Positions 9,061 through 17,011 of a DNA stretch of 64,000 bases are shown here, piece after piece. The notes beneath the pieces were generated by a model. It ran no database searches and was not told the DNA's origin. It saw only the letters and a program-made list of their open reading frames with translations. Source of the DNA: Chitinophaga filiformis (lineage in GTDB: Bacteria; Bacteroidota; Bacteroidia; Chitinophagales; Chitinophagaceae); NCBI RefSeq assembly GCF_900102545.1, contig NZ_FNBN01000002.1, forward strand, positions 346,264 to 410,263, written 5' to 3'. How positions within the stretch are numbered: the first letter of the stretch is position 1; each line of letters opens with the position of its first letter. Made by a program: the position numbers and the translations under genes.

Positions 9061-9261
9061 AATAAAGCTGATGATTAATAAATTATTCTAGAACAGGAGA
9101 TAATTACACCTATTCCAGCTGAATTTTTGACTTCAATTATATAATCGTTTTACCGGAATTTATGTATATTATAATCATTTTACTGTAGAAGATTTCTACG
9201 AAACCGTTTACAAAAATTCTCCGTACTCCCTAAATGCGAGTTGGGAAATAGAGTAACTACT

Positions 9262-9807
9262 ATGATAACGATACAACTGAAAGATTTTATTAAAACTGGT
9301 AACTTTGGTCCCCTGACAATCGGCTCCTCGAAGGGTGAGATTTTACAAGTATTTGGGGGGACATATGACTTAGCTGATTGTGGTGAAACGCAAATAATTA
9401 AGTACGGGTGGTATGAATTTTTTTATTGGACTGATAATGAAAAGATTTTCGGAATTCAAAATGACCATCTACTAGCCGACTGTGTCAATCATAGCGAAAT
9501 GATTAATTTTAAGAATAGATTTTTTACAATTGATAAATGGTTTTTGAAAGAGAATAAAAGTATAACTTTTAGGGAGGTTATTGAATGTTTAGAACAGGAA
9601 AACATCCCATATAATATAGTTCCGGCGTATGATGGGTGCGATGAAAATATTATAAAATGTGTCAATAGTAATGTGACTTTTGACTTTGTAAATGAACATA
9701 CGTTTACGGAGGTTACGGCAAAGGGGAGATTTAAAAATCGGAAAGAAATTAGGGTGGCGCATCAGTTGGATTATGTCTTAAACGGAATCAGACTATTTAA
9801 GTATTAA
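9262..9807 (+). CDS. Hypothetical protein, 181 aa, possible orphan immunity protein
   Basis: ATG at 9262 is preferred over an in-frame TTG at 9241 because it is followed by a plausible N-terminus (MITIQLKDFIKTGNFGPL). The opening FIKTGNFGPLTIGSSKGEILQVFGG resembles small immunity-type proteins that start with a 'tG-FGp-lG-s--ev---G' pattern, and the body has KYGWYEFFYWTDNEKIFGIQ. No enzymatic motif, no signal peptide. It stands alone with about 330 bp upstream containing repeat copy B and no toxin gene. Confidence 0.6.
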   Translation: MITIQLKDFIKTGNFGPLTIGSSKGEILQVFGGTYDLADCGETQIIKYGWYEFFYWTDNEKIFGIQNDHLLADCVNHSEMINFKNRFFTIDKWFLKENKSITFREVIECLEQENIPYNIVPAYDGCDENIIKCVNSNVTFDFVNEHTFTEVTAKGRFKNRKEIRVAHQLDYVLNGIRLFKY

Positions 9808-10064
9808 AGTATTAGTGCAATATTGACTAACCGTAGGCTTTGGCTAAGTGTGAAAGAAAAGAAGGTAATGCTAAAGCCCCGAGAATTAAACTTGATCTCT
9901 AGAGTTTAGCTGCCCAGAGCGGACCTTTGTGATCTTCCCACTTCTGCGCCCAGTGCGGAATGTTTGTGAGCCGCTTATGCTTGGTTATTAGTAAATTACT
10001 TTCCTCGTTTTAACTATTTTGCGGCTTTTGCATTTTTGCCTATGTTTATTTCAAACCTATATTA
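9808..10064. repeat. Intergenic with two degenerate repeat copies (C)
   Basis: TGCCCAGAGCGG at 9911-9922 and GCGCCCAGTGCGG at 9946-9958 followed by TGTTTGTGAGCC; both are diverged relatives of GTGCCCAGTAGCGG. Together they suggest a tandem or eroded pair. No gene seen. Confidence 0.45.
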
Positions 10065-10583
10065 ATGAGTGGAATTTCACACGCAATCACCATGGCTCTG
10101 GAAGCCGTGATCAATAGAGCCACGAAGAAGCGCGTTGAAGCTAATTGGGAAGGAAGATATATTCTTCGCATGCAGAAGGCCTACAGCATTTTAGGATGGG
10201 TCTGTGGGATGATTGCCTGTACTCCTATTGTGGTTCTTTTCTTTGAAGTGCCTAGTGATATTAGTGGGTGGATTGCCCTTGGTTTTCTGTTTTTCTCAAT
10301 GGGGTTTGCTGCAGCGCTTTGTATATTATATTATCGTAATCACCAGGTGGCTTTTGATAAAACCTACATTGAAGTGACCAGTCCATTGCGCAAAGTCACA
10401 ACCTCTACTTGGGATAAGGTTGTCAGAACAAAATACAGCTATAATGCCGGACTTTTAACGCTTATAGACAGCGACGGTCAAAAGTTGAAGATAAATCACC
10501 ACCTGATAGGGCTTTCCACATTTGTAAGCATGCTAGAAAGTAAAACCGGTCATCGGACTGGCTTAGGGATCAATAGGCAATAA
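10065..10583 (+). CDS. Small membrane protein with two TM helices, 172 aa
   Basis: ATG 10065. Two adjacent transmembrane helices at about residues 44-66 (ILGWVCGMIACTPIVVLFF) and 70-95 (ISGWIALGFLFFSMGFAAALCILYY) form a hairpin. A cytoplasmic C-terminal half follows (VAFDKTYIEVTSPLRKVTTSTWDKVVRTKYSY...LIDSDGQKLKINHHLIGLSTFVSML), which reads like a small PH-like beta-barrel. The family is unknown to me. Context suggests orphan cargo, perhaps membrane immunity. Confidence 0.65.
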   Translation: MSGISHAITMALEAVINRATKKRVEANWEGRYILRMQKAYSILGWVCGMIACTPIVVLFFEVPSDISGWIALGFLFFSMGFAAALCILYYRNHQVAFDKTYIEVTSPLRKVTTSTWDKVVRTKYSYNAGLLTLIDSDGQKLKINHHLIGLSTFVSMLESKTGHRTGLGINRQ

Positions 10584-10891
10584 GTGCTTTCATTCATTTA
10601 ATTCTACACAGGTTCGCCAACATCATCCTCAAGCTGGTAGGAGTTTGGTTATGTTTCGCTTAAAAGGTTAAAGAGATTAAGCATCGATTTGCTTTGAGAA
10701 ATCAGCAGAGTCGAGAACTGATAGGATAGCATTTGGAGACTGCACCTTGAGATTGTGAAAGCTAATAACCAGGTTTCTGATGATATGCGCGTTGCCAATT
10801 TCACATTTTTTAGTGTAAATGAATTGTTTTTCTACTAATTTTATCAGCATATTATCTAATGAAGCATAGAAAGCTTCCTAAATAAAATATT
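10584..10891. other. Intergenic, nothing recognised
   Basis: 308 bp without an open frame of note, repeat copy or hairpin. The promoter of the ferredoxin gene should be here; no confident match was seen. Confidence 0.4.
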
Positions 10892-11239
10892 ATGTCTATA
10901 AAAATTACTGATGAATGTATCGGGTGCAGCGCATGCGAAACTGAATGCCCGAACAATGCTATTTACGAGAGTGGTGTGGAATGGGCAATGGCAGATGGCA
11001 CCTCACTTAAAGGCACCTATGTCATGATGGATGGATCTGCTATAGAGGCCGACCAGCGAAATACTCCACTGTCAAATGACTTTTATTACATCGTTCCTGA
11101 TAAATGCACTGAATGCCAGGGCTTCCATGAGGAACCGCAGTGTGCGAATGTATGTCCGATAGACTGTTGTGTAACAGATGAAATGTACCGGGAGACTGAA
11201 GCGGAACTATTGGCCAAGAAAGAAAAATTACATGTTTAA
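10892..11239 (+). CDS. Ferredoxin with two 4Fe-4S-type cysteine clusters, 115 aa
   Basis: ATG 10892. The first cluster is C9-x2-C12-x2-C15-x3-C19-P; the second is KCTECQGFHEEPQCANVCP, where the third Cys is displaced by an eight-residue loop as in the YfhL/FdxN group of 2[4Fe-4S] ferredoxins. Between the clusters is an insert of about 45 residues, commonly seen in Bacteroidota ferredoxins of this size. It is a soluble electron carrier; the partner is unknown. It stands alone, followed by a clear terminator. It appears to be an ordinary housekeeping gene amid accessory cargo. Confidence 0.9.
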   Translation: MSIKITDECIGCSACETECPNNAIYESGVEWAMADGTSLKGTYVMMDGSAIEADQRNTPLSNDFYYIVPDKCTECQGFHEEPQCANVCPIDCCVTDEMYRETEAELLAKKEKLHV

Positions 11240-11261
11240 TCCGAAATCATAAGGAGCTATA

Positions 11262-11300
11262 GGGGAGAAAGGGCTAATTACCTTTTCTCCCTTTCTTTTT
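11262..11300 (+). terminator. Rho-independent terminator of the ferredoxin gene
   Basis: GGGGAGAAAGG (from 11262) pairs with CCTTTTCTCCC (11281-11291) with one bulge, followed by TTTCTTTTT. It begins 22 nt after the stop codon. Confidence 0.8.
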
Positions 11301-11410
11301 GGGAGGCAAGTCCTACGAATCGGGATACTTGAAAGCTCGGCTTCTTTACTGGAATCGAACTTTTTATGATTGAATAAGAGAAAGTTAGAGTGAAAGTGAA
11401 AATTGCCAAA

Positions 11411-11478
11411 AACGACAAACCCGCTCATTGAACAGGTTTATCGTTTTACGTGCCCAGTAGCGGAGCACTTACGAACCA
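11411..11478. repeat. Hairpin plus dispersed repeat copy D
   Basis: AACGACAAACC (11411-11421) pairs with GGTTTATCGTT (11435-11445) with one mismatch, followed by TT and then GTGCCCAGTAGCGG (11450-11463) and ACGAACCA (11471-11478). It is the best-preserved full unit and shows the same hairpin-then-box order as copies B and E. The rest of the 11240-11735 gap holds no gene. Confidence 0.6.
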
Positions 11479-11735
11479 ACTGACTAGGTGTCGATTTTAT
11501 TATGCGCATTGTTGCTTCATATGGCAAATGTAATTCCTTAAGACTACAGAAGGCGTTTTGTTATAGGAGGACCTGAGGTAAATGACAGATTGCAATAGAT
11601 AAACCTAGCTAAAGAAAAGTAGATAGATTACCCATCGCCAGTTGGCTAAAATATTACCCAACTGTCAGATTAATCAAAGCTATTTTATATAAAACATCTG
11701 AAAATAGACGTCAAGACGTTTTATTTCAAGTCAAT

Positions 11736-12002
11736 TCATGCAGGTGGACATTGTCTACATTGTTCTACAATTTTTCCCGAAGGAAGTAGCACTCTTTCCG
11801 TCCCGCATGGACAATTTAATGCTACAGTATTTCCTTTCAGTTTAAATTCCTGAATTGAAAATTCATGTAAACCGTTTTCTACAAGCAAAGCGTTAAATTT
11901 CTCAAACAACTCATCTATTTTCGGCTCTATTTTGTCTTTCGCTTTTATAGCTTTATTTACAGCGACTGACTTCTTTTCTGTTTTGCTATTGATTTTTGCC
12001 AT
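11736..12002 (-). CDS. Small C-terminal cysteine-cluster protein, 88 aa
   Basis: ATG at 12002. A lysine-rich N-terminal half (residues 1-30) leads to a C-terminal CPCGTERVLLPSGKIVEQCRQCPP, i.e. C-x-C and C-x2-C pairs that could bind one metal ion. No family recognised. It lies 10 bp after the lipoprotein gene on the same strand and is probably the last gene of a three-gene operon, although its make-up is cytoplasmic whereas its neighbours are exported. Confidence 0.6.
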   Translation of the reverse strand: MAKINSKTEKKSVAVNKAIKAKDKIEPKIDELFEKFNALLVENGLHEFSIQEFKLKGNTVALNCPCGTERVLLPSGKIVEQCRQCPPA

Positions 12003-12012
12003 TTTTGAATTA

Positions 12013-12756
12013 TTATAAGTTTATACCAATAAGTAAGGAATCTTTGATCGTAGTTTCATTTCCATTTTCGTCTAACAGAATGGCTCGGAGCATAACAGTA
12101 GTACCTATTGGCAAATTTCCGATGCCATAATATATGTTGATTTTTGACTCTGCATTGGAGCGATAATTCATTTCACGAAGCCTGCCATTTGCAGGTACAT
12201 AACCTGTCAGAAAATCTTCTACCTTCATAGTGTATCCAGTGCTCACTTTCCCCCCATTTGCATTTGATAAAATACCGGTTAATAATAGCTCTGTCTGGAA
12301 ATTGCTTCCAATACCTAGTGCTGAAGATTGTAACTTGAGCAGGGATGGAACTGACTTTGTAATTGCGACTGAATCTTTAATGATGTAGTCCGTTTTCTCC
12401 TCCGGAAGATTTGGTTCAACTGAAATGACCATGGTACCTGGGGAAAGTGTAACCTGCACCGATGATTCTATTACAAACTTGCCGTTCTTGAATTCGGGTT
12501 TCTTAATAATTTCGGCTTTCCCATTTTCAGGAAATGTACCAAGGCTTGTCTTTAATACAAACTCTTGTTTGCTTTTACTTATATTGGGATTAACCTCACA
12601 TATTATTTTTACCAACTGGTTACCGTCGCCGACGGCAGTAGCTGTACTTAGTTGCAGACCTATGAATATATCGGCTGTCGTGACGTCATCCTTTTTGCAG
12701 CTTACCCAAAAAAAGATAATACATAGAAAGAAAATAGTATTTTTTGCACTTCTCAT
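12013..12756 (-). CDS. Putative lipoprotein, 247 aa
   Basis: The ATG at 12756 is chosen over 12801 because it gives a clean type II signal peptide: basic MRSAKN, hydrophobic IFFLCIIFFWV, lipobox Cys in WVSCKKDD. It also leaves a 7-bp gap to the preceding gene. The mature part is beta-rich (QLVKIICEVNPN, GTMVISVEPNLPEEKTDYIIKDSVAI, GTTVMLRAILLDENGNET) and could be one or two Ig-like modules. The Cys followed by KKDD is unusual for surface export signals, so its leaflet is open. Function unknown. Confidence 0.7.
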   Translation of the reverse strand: MRSAKNTIFFLCIIFFWVSCKKDDVTTADIFIGLQLSTATAVGDGNQLVKIICEVNPNISKSKQEFVLKTSLGTFPENGKAEIIKKPEFKNGKFVIESSVQVTLSPGTMVISVEPNLPEEKTDYIIKDSVAITKSVPSLLKLQSSALGIGSNFQTELLLTGILSNANGGKVSTGYTMKVEDFLTGYVPANGRLREMNYRSNAESKINIYYGIGNLPIGTTVMLRAILLDENGNETTIKDSLLIGINL

Positions 12757-12763
12757 AAAGTAA

Positions 12764-14344
12764 TTATTTGAAAAGTAAATTCCTGATCGTAGAAACGGCA
12801 TTTGTTATGTCAAGATCCAACAGTAACGAAGCATAAGCTCCAGGAGTCACATTATATTTATCTATCAATGGGTTGGTGTCCTTCTGACGATACAAACTGA
12901 GTCCTGCAGTAAAGTATAATGATCTATTGATTCTGTAGCTGGGGCCAACTAAAAGTGATGTATTACTATATAGATTTTTGTATTCTTCCTCTCTGAAATC
13001 ACCTATTGTCAATCCCAAATGTAGAGATAAATAGTGCCAAAGTGTTGGATGGGAAAGGTATTTTCGTGCAGCTAATTTGTCAATGGACCTGAAATTTATA
13101 TTGACACCCCATGTCAATTTGGGTATTGCGTGTATGTTTTTTTCATTACTCCTGACAACCAGACATGAAATGCCTACCTGGGGAGTAAAAATGAAACTCG
13201 ATTTTGTTTGTAGGTCCCTCGCGACATTCGTGCTGATATACCAGTTCGTATATCTCAGTCTGGGATCGCCAGAAATTTTGCTATTTATATAGGTGGTAAT
13301 ATCTGATAACAATTTCCTGTTTTCTTTAAACTTTGTGGTGAGTGAATCAATTTGAAGTGAGAATTGAGTTATTTGTGAAACTGCTGACGGCCTGCTTAAA
13401 ACAAGGGCCTGAAGTCGTTGCTGTATGGCTTTCAGATACACTATAGAGGTATCCAGATTGGAAATGCGTTTTTCAAAATCGCTGGTTTTTACAGTGTCGG
13501 TTAGCTGTTCTTTAATATTTGCCTGGCCGTTGAGAAAAGACTGAGGATTACTATTCACCATTGTATTTAAATAAACGATGCCTGTATTGTCTAGATTATT
13601 CGCTGCTAAGAGGCTATAAATGGGAGCTATAGCTGTATGAAAGTATATAGCCTGATTAAAATTATACCCATATAGTTGGGCATATACACTATCTAGCTTA
13701 TTATCAAAATATATGCGGCCTAATCCATTAGAATGTGCTGTGTCAAAAGTGATTTGTTTAATCAGGAATGCGGATGCTTGTCTGGTGTAGATCATCGTAT
13801 CTATACCATTAGAGAAACTAAAAAAAGTCTTTGCAAGCGTATTGAGATCTATCTGCTTGTGTAATATAAGACTATCGGCGATTGCATTTATGTACTTTCT
13901 GACTTCCTTTAGATTATTGCCGCTTAGCTGTTTAATGACAGCAAAGTCGAAATGGAAGTTAGGAGGCAATTCCGGGAATTCTACAATCAAGTTTCTTCCC
14001 TTGCTGTCTATTCTAAACTGCACTCCGAGGATGAAATCGGCTTCACCGTTTATTAGTTCTATATCTCTTATTTTTCTTCGTAAACCTGCCTTTTTTTCGT
14101 CTTTTGTTGGTTGTCTATATACAACCTTAAAGGCTTTTACATCTAACACCGTTTCTACATCGTCCATATTAATAATAAGTACGAATGGCTTGTCGAATGG
14201 AAGCGCCTTATCTGGTTTTCTTGAGACGGACTCAATTTTGATAACATCCGGAGGAAATGGAATGGTAGCTGCATTTTGTGAGTAAGCTTGGATTGTCATT
14301 AATAAAAAGAGCGTCAAGGCTAATATGTAAGTTCTGGAATTCAT
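12764..14344 (-). CDS. Exported protein with a probable C-terminal beta-barrel, 526 aa
   Basis: The ATG at 14344 gives a normal signal peptide (MNSRTYILALTLFLLMTIQAYSQ); an upstream Met at 14356 is possible. A middle region of heptad-like helices (RISNLDTSIVYLKAIQQRLQAL...FSLQIDSLTTKFKENRKLLSDIT, about 295-355) precedes about 150 residues of alternating aromatic strands (SSFIFTPQVGISCLV, LHLGLTIGDF, SLLVGPSYRINRSLYFTAGLSLY, YASLLLDLDI) that resemble an outer-membrane barrel. First gene of the operon with the lipoprotein. No family recognised. Confidence 0.65.
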   Translation of the reverse strand: MNSRTYILALTLFLLMTIQAYSQNAATIPFPPDVIKIESVSRKPDKALPFDKPFVLIINMDDVETVLDVKAFKVVYRQPTKDEKKAGLRRKIRDIELINGEADFILGVQFRIDSKGRNLIVEFPELPPNFHFDFAVIKQLSGNNLKEVRKYINAIADSLILHKQIDLNTLAKTFFSFSNGIDTMIYTRQASAFLIKQITFDTAHSNGLGRIYFDNKLDSVYAQLYGYNFNQAIYFHTAIAPIYSLLAANNLDNTGIVYLNTMVNSNPQSFLNGQANIKEQLTDTVKTSDFEKRISNLDTSIVYLKAIQQRLQALVLSRPSAVSQITQFSLQIDSLTTKFKENRKLLSDITTYINSKISGDPRLRYTNWYISTNVARDLQTKSSFIFTPQVGISCLVVRSNEKNIHAIPKLTWGVNINFRSIDKLAARKYLSHPTLWHYLSLHLGLTIGDFREEEYKNLYSNTSLLVGPSYRINRSLYFTAGLSLYRQKDTNPLIDKYNVTPGAYASLLLDLDITNAVSTIRNLLFK

Positions 14345-14624
14345 TTGGGGTATCATTCAAAGAGTGGTAAATAAACATAGAGCAATATTAGAAAATATTG
14401 AGTGGCGGGAGAATACCAACTAGTTTGTATTTTTAAGCCATGTCGTTGTCCCTATCTGCTGCTTCAATTAATATAGTTTCGATTTGATCTGACATTCGCT
14501 CATCAATTGCTCTAGGCTATCTTATATTGTATGATCAAGACCTTATTTGGTCTTTGATCGAACCAATCGAACTATCTTTAAATTGGATAAGAGGATGTTA
14601 TATGATTGGCAGAATTAATGTAAA

Positions 14625-14690
14625 GCAGCAAACCCTCTGCTGGAGATGGTTTACTGTTTTAGTGCCTAATATCGGAACGCTCACGAACCA
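14625..14690. repeat. Hairpin plus diverged dispersed repeat copy E
   Basis: GCAGCAAACC (14625-14634) with GGTTTACTGT (14648-14657), then TTT, then AGTGCCTAATATCGG and CTCACGAACCAAC. Same layout as copy D, with more changes. The 14357-14826 gap otherwise shows nothing coding. Confidence 0.5.
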
Positions 14691-14826
14691 ACTTAAATTG
14701 ATTTTCAATAATTTATTGAATGTAATGCCTTAATTGTATATTCATACATATTGTCGTCAATAGGTATACATAAACGACGCTAAGAAGCCCTGTCAAACTC
14801 CGAGAGTATCGAAAAATACAAACTAA

Positions 14827-15003
14827 TTGGTATTGTTATTAGTTGCTTTTATCGCTCTCGCGCTGATAGTAGCGCAAATAAGTTATTCAATTAAGAAAAG
14901 CCCTCGACATCTCACGATAACATTTTGCTCCTTTGCTGTATTTATAGCCTTGGTTATTATTTGCGAAATCTATTTAGAGTCAAGATTTACCGGTAAGGGC
15001 TAG
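14827..15003 (+). CDS. Possible small membrane protein, 58 aa, TTG start
   Basis: Frame from TTG 14827 to TAG 15003, directly after a stop codon. The reading MVLLLVAFIALALIVAQISYSI - short basic loop KKSPRH - FCSFAVFIALVIICEIYL has two clear TM helices. A strong hairpin terminator follows. It lacks an ATG, so it may also be the remnant tail of a longer membrane protein. Kept because the terminator suits a real transcript. Confidence 0.35.
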   Translation: MVLLLVAFIALALIVAQISYSIKKSPRHLTITFCSFAVFIALVIICEIYLESRFTGKG

Positions 15004-15013
15004 CAGATTACAC

Positions 15014-15056
15014 AAAGCGAATGCCATCCTAAGAATAAGGATCGCATTCGCCTTTT
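15014..15056 (+). terminator. Rho-independent terminator
   Basis: AAAGCGAATGCCATCCT pairs with AGGATCGCATTCGCCTTTT (two small mismatches) around a short loop and ends in a T-run. It lies 11 nt after the small membrane ORF on the plus strand. Confidence 0.65.
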
Positions 15057-15103
15057 CAGGACTTCAAGCAAAACGCAATATAGATCATCTTTCAGGCCCT
15101 CTT

Positions 15104-15742
15104 TTACCCAAAAACGCTGCCCAAATAGATACTATTACTATACTGTCTATTTATCTCTCCTCTAAATGCCATATAAGTTTCTATTCTTTGTTGCTGCCAG
15201 GTCTCTGGTAGTTCCAATATTTCCTGACCAATCCTTCTCTTTGCGCCGCACAAATTATAGACAGCCTGTTTTAATGCCGGCGCATATGCCAGGAGCATTA
15301 CATGGTCTGTACTATCCGGATAGTTGGTAGCTGGTGTCCAGCTGAATAGTAAGGTATTACTTTGTAAAGATACAGAAGGGCTAAGTCCGTCCGTATTGAT
15401 AGGGCCTTCTGCAACACGAAGTTTACTATAATCTATTTCATAGTTAGGATAACTGCCAATAATGGCGTGTGTTAGCTGATAGGCCACAGCTGCGTTATAG
15501 GCTCTAAAGGAACGGTCTTTGGATGTTTTAGCAAAACCAAGCTTTACAAACTCAGAGAATCGGCTTAACAACTGATTGGTGATCCGCATTTTCTCCCTGC
15601 AGGCCAACTGTTTTGCACTGGGTGGCTGAGATCCCTGAATCCGCCGTGAGCGGATAATATACTGGCCATCTTGTTCATAACCTTCTACATTGCCAATGGC
15701 TCCGAAGAAGCCGTTTAACAGCCCTTTTTTAAGTCGTGCCAT
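15104..15742 (-). CDS. DUF6266 family protein, 212 aa
   Basis: ATG 15742. The start MARLKKGLLNGFFGAIGNVEGYEQDGQYIIRSR and the following PPSAKQLACREKMRITNQLLSRF...VKLGFAKT are the usual DUF6266 opening; the later half (SWTPATNYPDSTDHVMLLAY, AYNAAVAYQLTHAI) fits the family's beta-sandwich part. Function is unknown; the family occurs in multiple copies in Bacteroidota. No signal peptide. It is intact, unlike its neighbour, with which it shares strand and orientation. Confidence 0.8.
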   Translation of the reverse strand: MARLKKGLLNGFFGAIGNVEGYEQDGQYIIRSRRIQGSQPPSAKQLACREKMRITNQLLSRFSEFVKLGFAKTSKDRSFRAYNAAVAYQLTHAIIGSYPNYEIDYSKLRVAEGPINTDGLSPSVSLQSNTLLFSWTPATNYPDSTDHVMLLAYAPALKQAVYNLCGAKRRIGQEILELPETWQQQRIETYMAFRGEINRQYSNSIYLGSVFG

Positions 15743-15772
15743 AGTATTAGGATTTAATGTCGTGATGTTAAT

Positions 15773-15809
15773 GTCCTCTCCCCTTCGGAGTTTCCGGAGG
15801 GAAGAGGAC
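15773..15809. terminator. GC-rich inverted repeat between the two DUF6266 genes
   Basis: GTCCTCTCCCC..., closing with ...GGGAAGAGGAC, an imperfect stem of about 16 bp with a TTT loop. No T-run on the minus side, so its role as terminator for the upstream DUF6266 gene is uncertain. Confidence 0.4.
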
Positions 15810-15906
15810 TAAGTAGTTCCTCTTCCCTTTCATCTTCGGGGCTTACCGCGAGTTAACAACTTTAACCGTAGGCTCGCTTTTCATGGAAGAAGAAAAGTTT
15901 AAGAAA

Positions 15907-16547
15907 CTATTGAATTTCTATATCGCCTAAATACCGGGAGTCTGAATTTATCTTTCCATCAAAGCTGACAAACAGCACCCATACATGAACGGTGTCTGTT
16001 GACCACTGGGCCGGCACAGTCATGTTATAAGTCTGGCTGGATCTGGTAGCAACGCCTACAGCCTGTACATGCGACTGTTTCAAAGGATTGTAAAGCAATA
16101 TGGTCAGTAAATCCGTACCGTTGGTACTATCGGTACCTGCGTTATTTACCCAGGTGAAGTCCAGCCGGGCTGCTGTCGTAGTAGCAGTTGCAAATTCGGG
16201 AGGAGCCAGCAGTCTTCCTTTACCGATCACTATCTGTGGATAGTTGATCGTCAGGGCAGGGTAAACACCGGTGATTCCCTTTTCAAGATTGATCTTAAAC
16301 GCGGCGTTGTAAGGCGTAAGTCCTTTTGATATGTCTGGAAACCAACATTTATCAGATCGCGAATAGGATTGAGAAACTCGGTCATGAGGGTGAACGCAGT
16401 GCGTTGCTTCATCTGATTTTCCGTTGCTGGTCTATTACTTTTTACTGACCGGCTACGCATTACAGAGATGCCTTTCCAACTAGCACCTACTACGGTCCCT
16501 ACCAGGCCGGAAAATGGGCCTAAGATGCTTTTGAGATACTTTCCCAT
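15907..16547 (-). pseudogene. DUF6266 family gene with a one-base frameshift
   Basis: Two open frames, 16251-16547 (start MGKYLKSILGPFSGLVGTVVGASWKG) and 15907-16230, join into one ~213-residue DUF6266 protein if a single A is restored in the run near 16321-16326. Then TYQK continues as GLTPYNAAFKINLEKG and on through INYPQIVIGKG into the second frame. As read, the first frame runs out of sense at TYQKDLRLTT and stops. Either a real pseudogene or a homopolymer sequencing error; the paralogue at 15104 is intact. Confidence 0.75.
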
Positions 16548-16722
16548 AAAATAAGGGTTTTAATGTCAGGTGATTAAATCGGGTTAAAAACGTAAGTGAG
16601 AGCGTGGGTTAACGCTGTTTGAATTGTTAGTGATCTTTTCGTGATGGAGGCTATAAGGTATTTTAAAGTGAGTAATAGGATGCTCCCTGGCCTTTGGAGC
16701 TCTAAATCATAGGTTAAATTGG

Positions 16723-16777
16723 AGGTTGTTCGCAGGTTGATCGTAGGTTGGTCGTAGGTTGATCGTATGTTAATCGT
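16723..16777. repeat. Five tandem 11-bp units, consensus AGGTTGATCGT
   Basis: Units AGGTTGTTCGC, AGGTTGATCGT, AGGTTGGTCGT, AGGTTGATCGT and ATGTTAATCGT follow each other without gaps. One unit equals about one helical turn, so direct stacking of a bound protein on one face is possible, but an ordinary microsatellite-like expansion is equally likely. Confidence 0.7.
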
Positions 16778-16947
16778 TCGCGACCGATCAAAGGATGATC
16801 AAGCTATTATCAAAGTCCGTTCTACTAGTCTTCCATTCCGGTATAAAGATAAGGTGATAAGTGGAATATAAGTTGGAACATGGAAATATATTCCGGATAT
16901 CCAAAGTTAATGGATCGAGCTCCAAATTTGTCCGTGTATAATGGTTA

Positions 16948-16992
16948 TCAATCCGCCGATTCCTTATCCAGTGAATCCTTATCACTTCCCCG
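16948..16992 (-). pseudogene. Orphan 3' tail of an AsmA-like gene
   Basis: Read on the minus strand it encodes RGSDKDSLDKESAD-stop, against RGSDKDSLDKEAAD-stop at the end of the AsmA gene (19323-19367). About 39 of 45 bases match. Upstream of this tail the similarity ends and the unrelated 292-aa gene begins, so a paralogous AsmA gene or a duplicated end was probably overwritten here. Confidence 0.6.
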
Positions 16993-17011
16993 ATTGAAAT
17001 ACATTTTCAGT

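Larger units (their letters stand above)
16548..17011. other. Intergenic with a short tandem repeat and a stray gene tail
   Basis: No complete gene in 464 bp. It contains five 11-bp repeats (16723-16777) and an orphan copy of the AsmA-gene 3' end (16948-16992), both listed separately. Confidence 0.5.

Noticed and set aside
9241..9261. TTG start seven codons upstream of the 181-aa protein
   Set aside because: An ATG at 9262 begins the natural N-terminus; the extra residues show no features.
14527..14733. Plus-strand 68-aa frame
   Set aside because: Runs across a hairpin and a dispersed repeat copy; low-complexity sequence with no family features.
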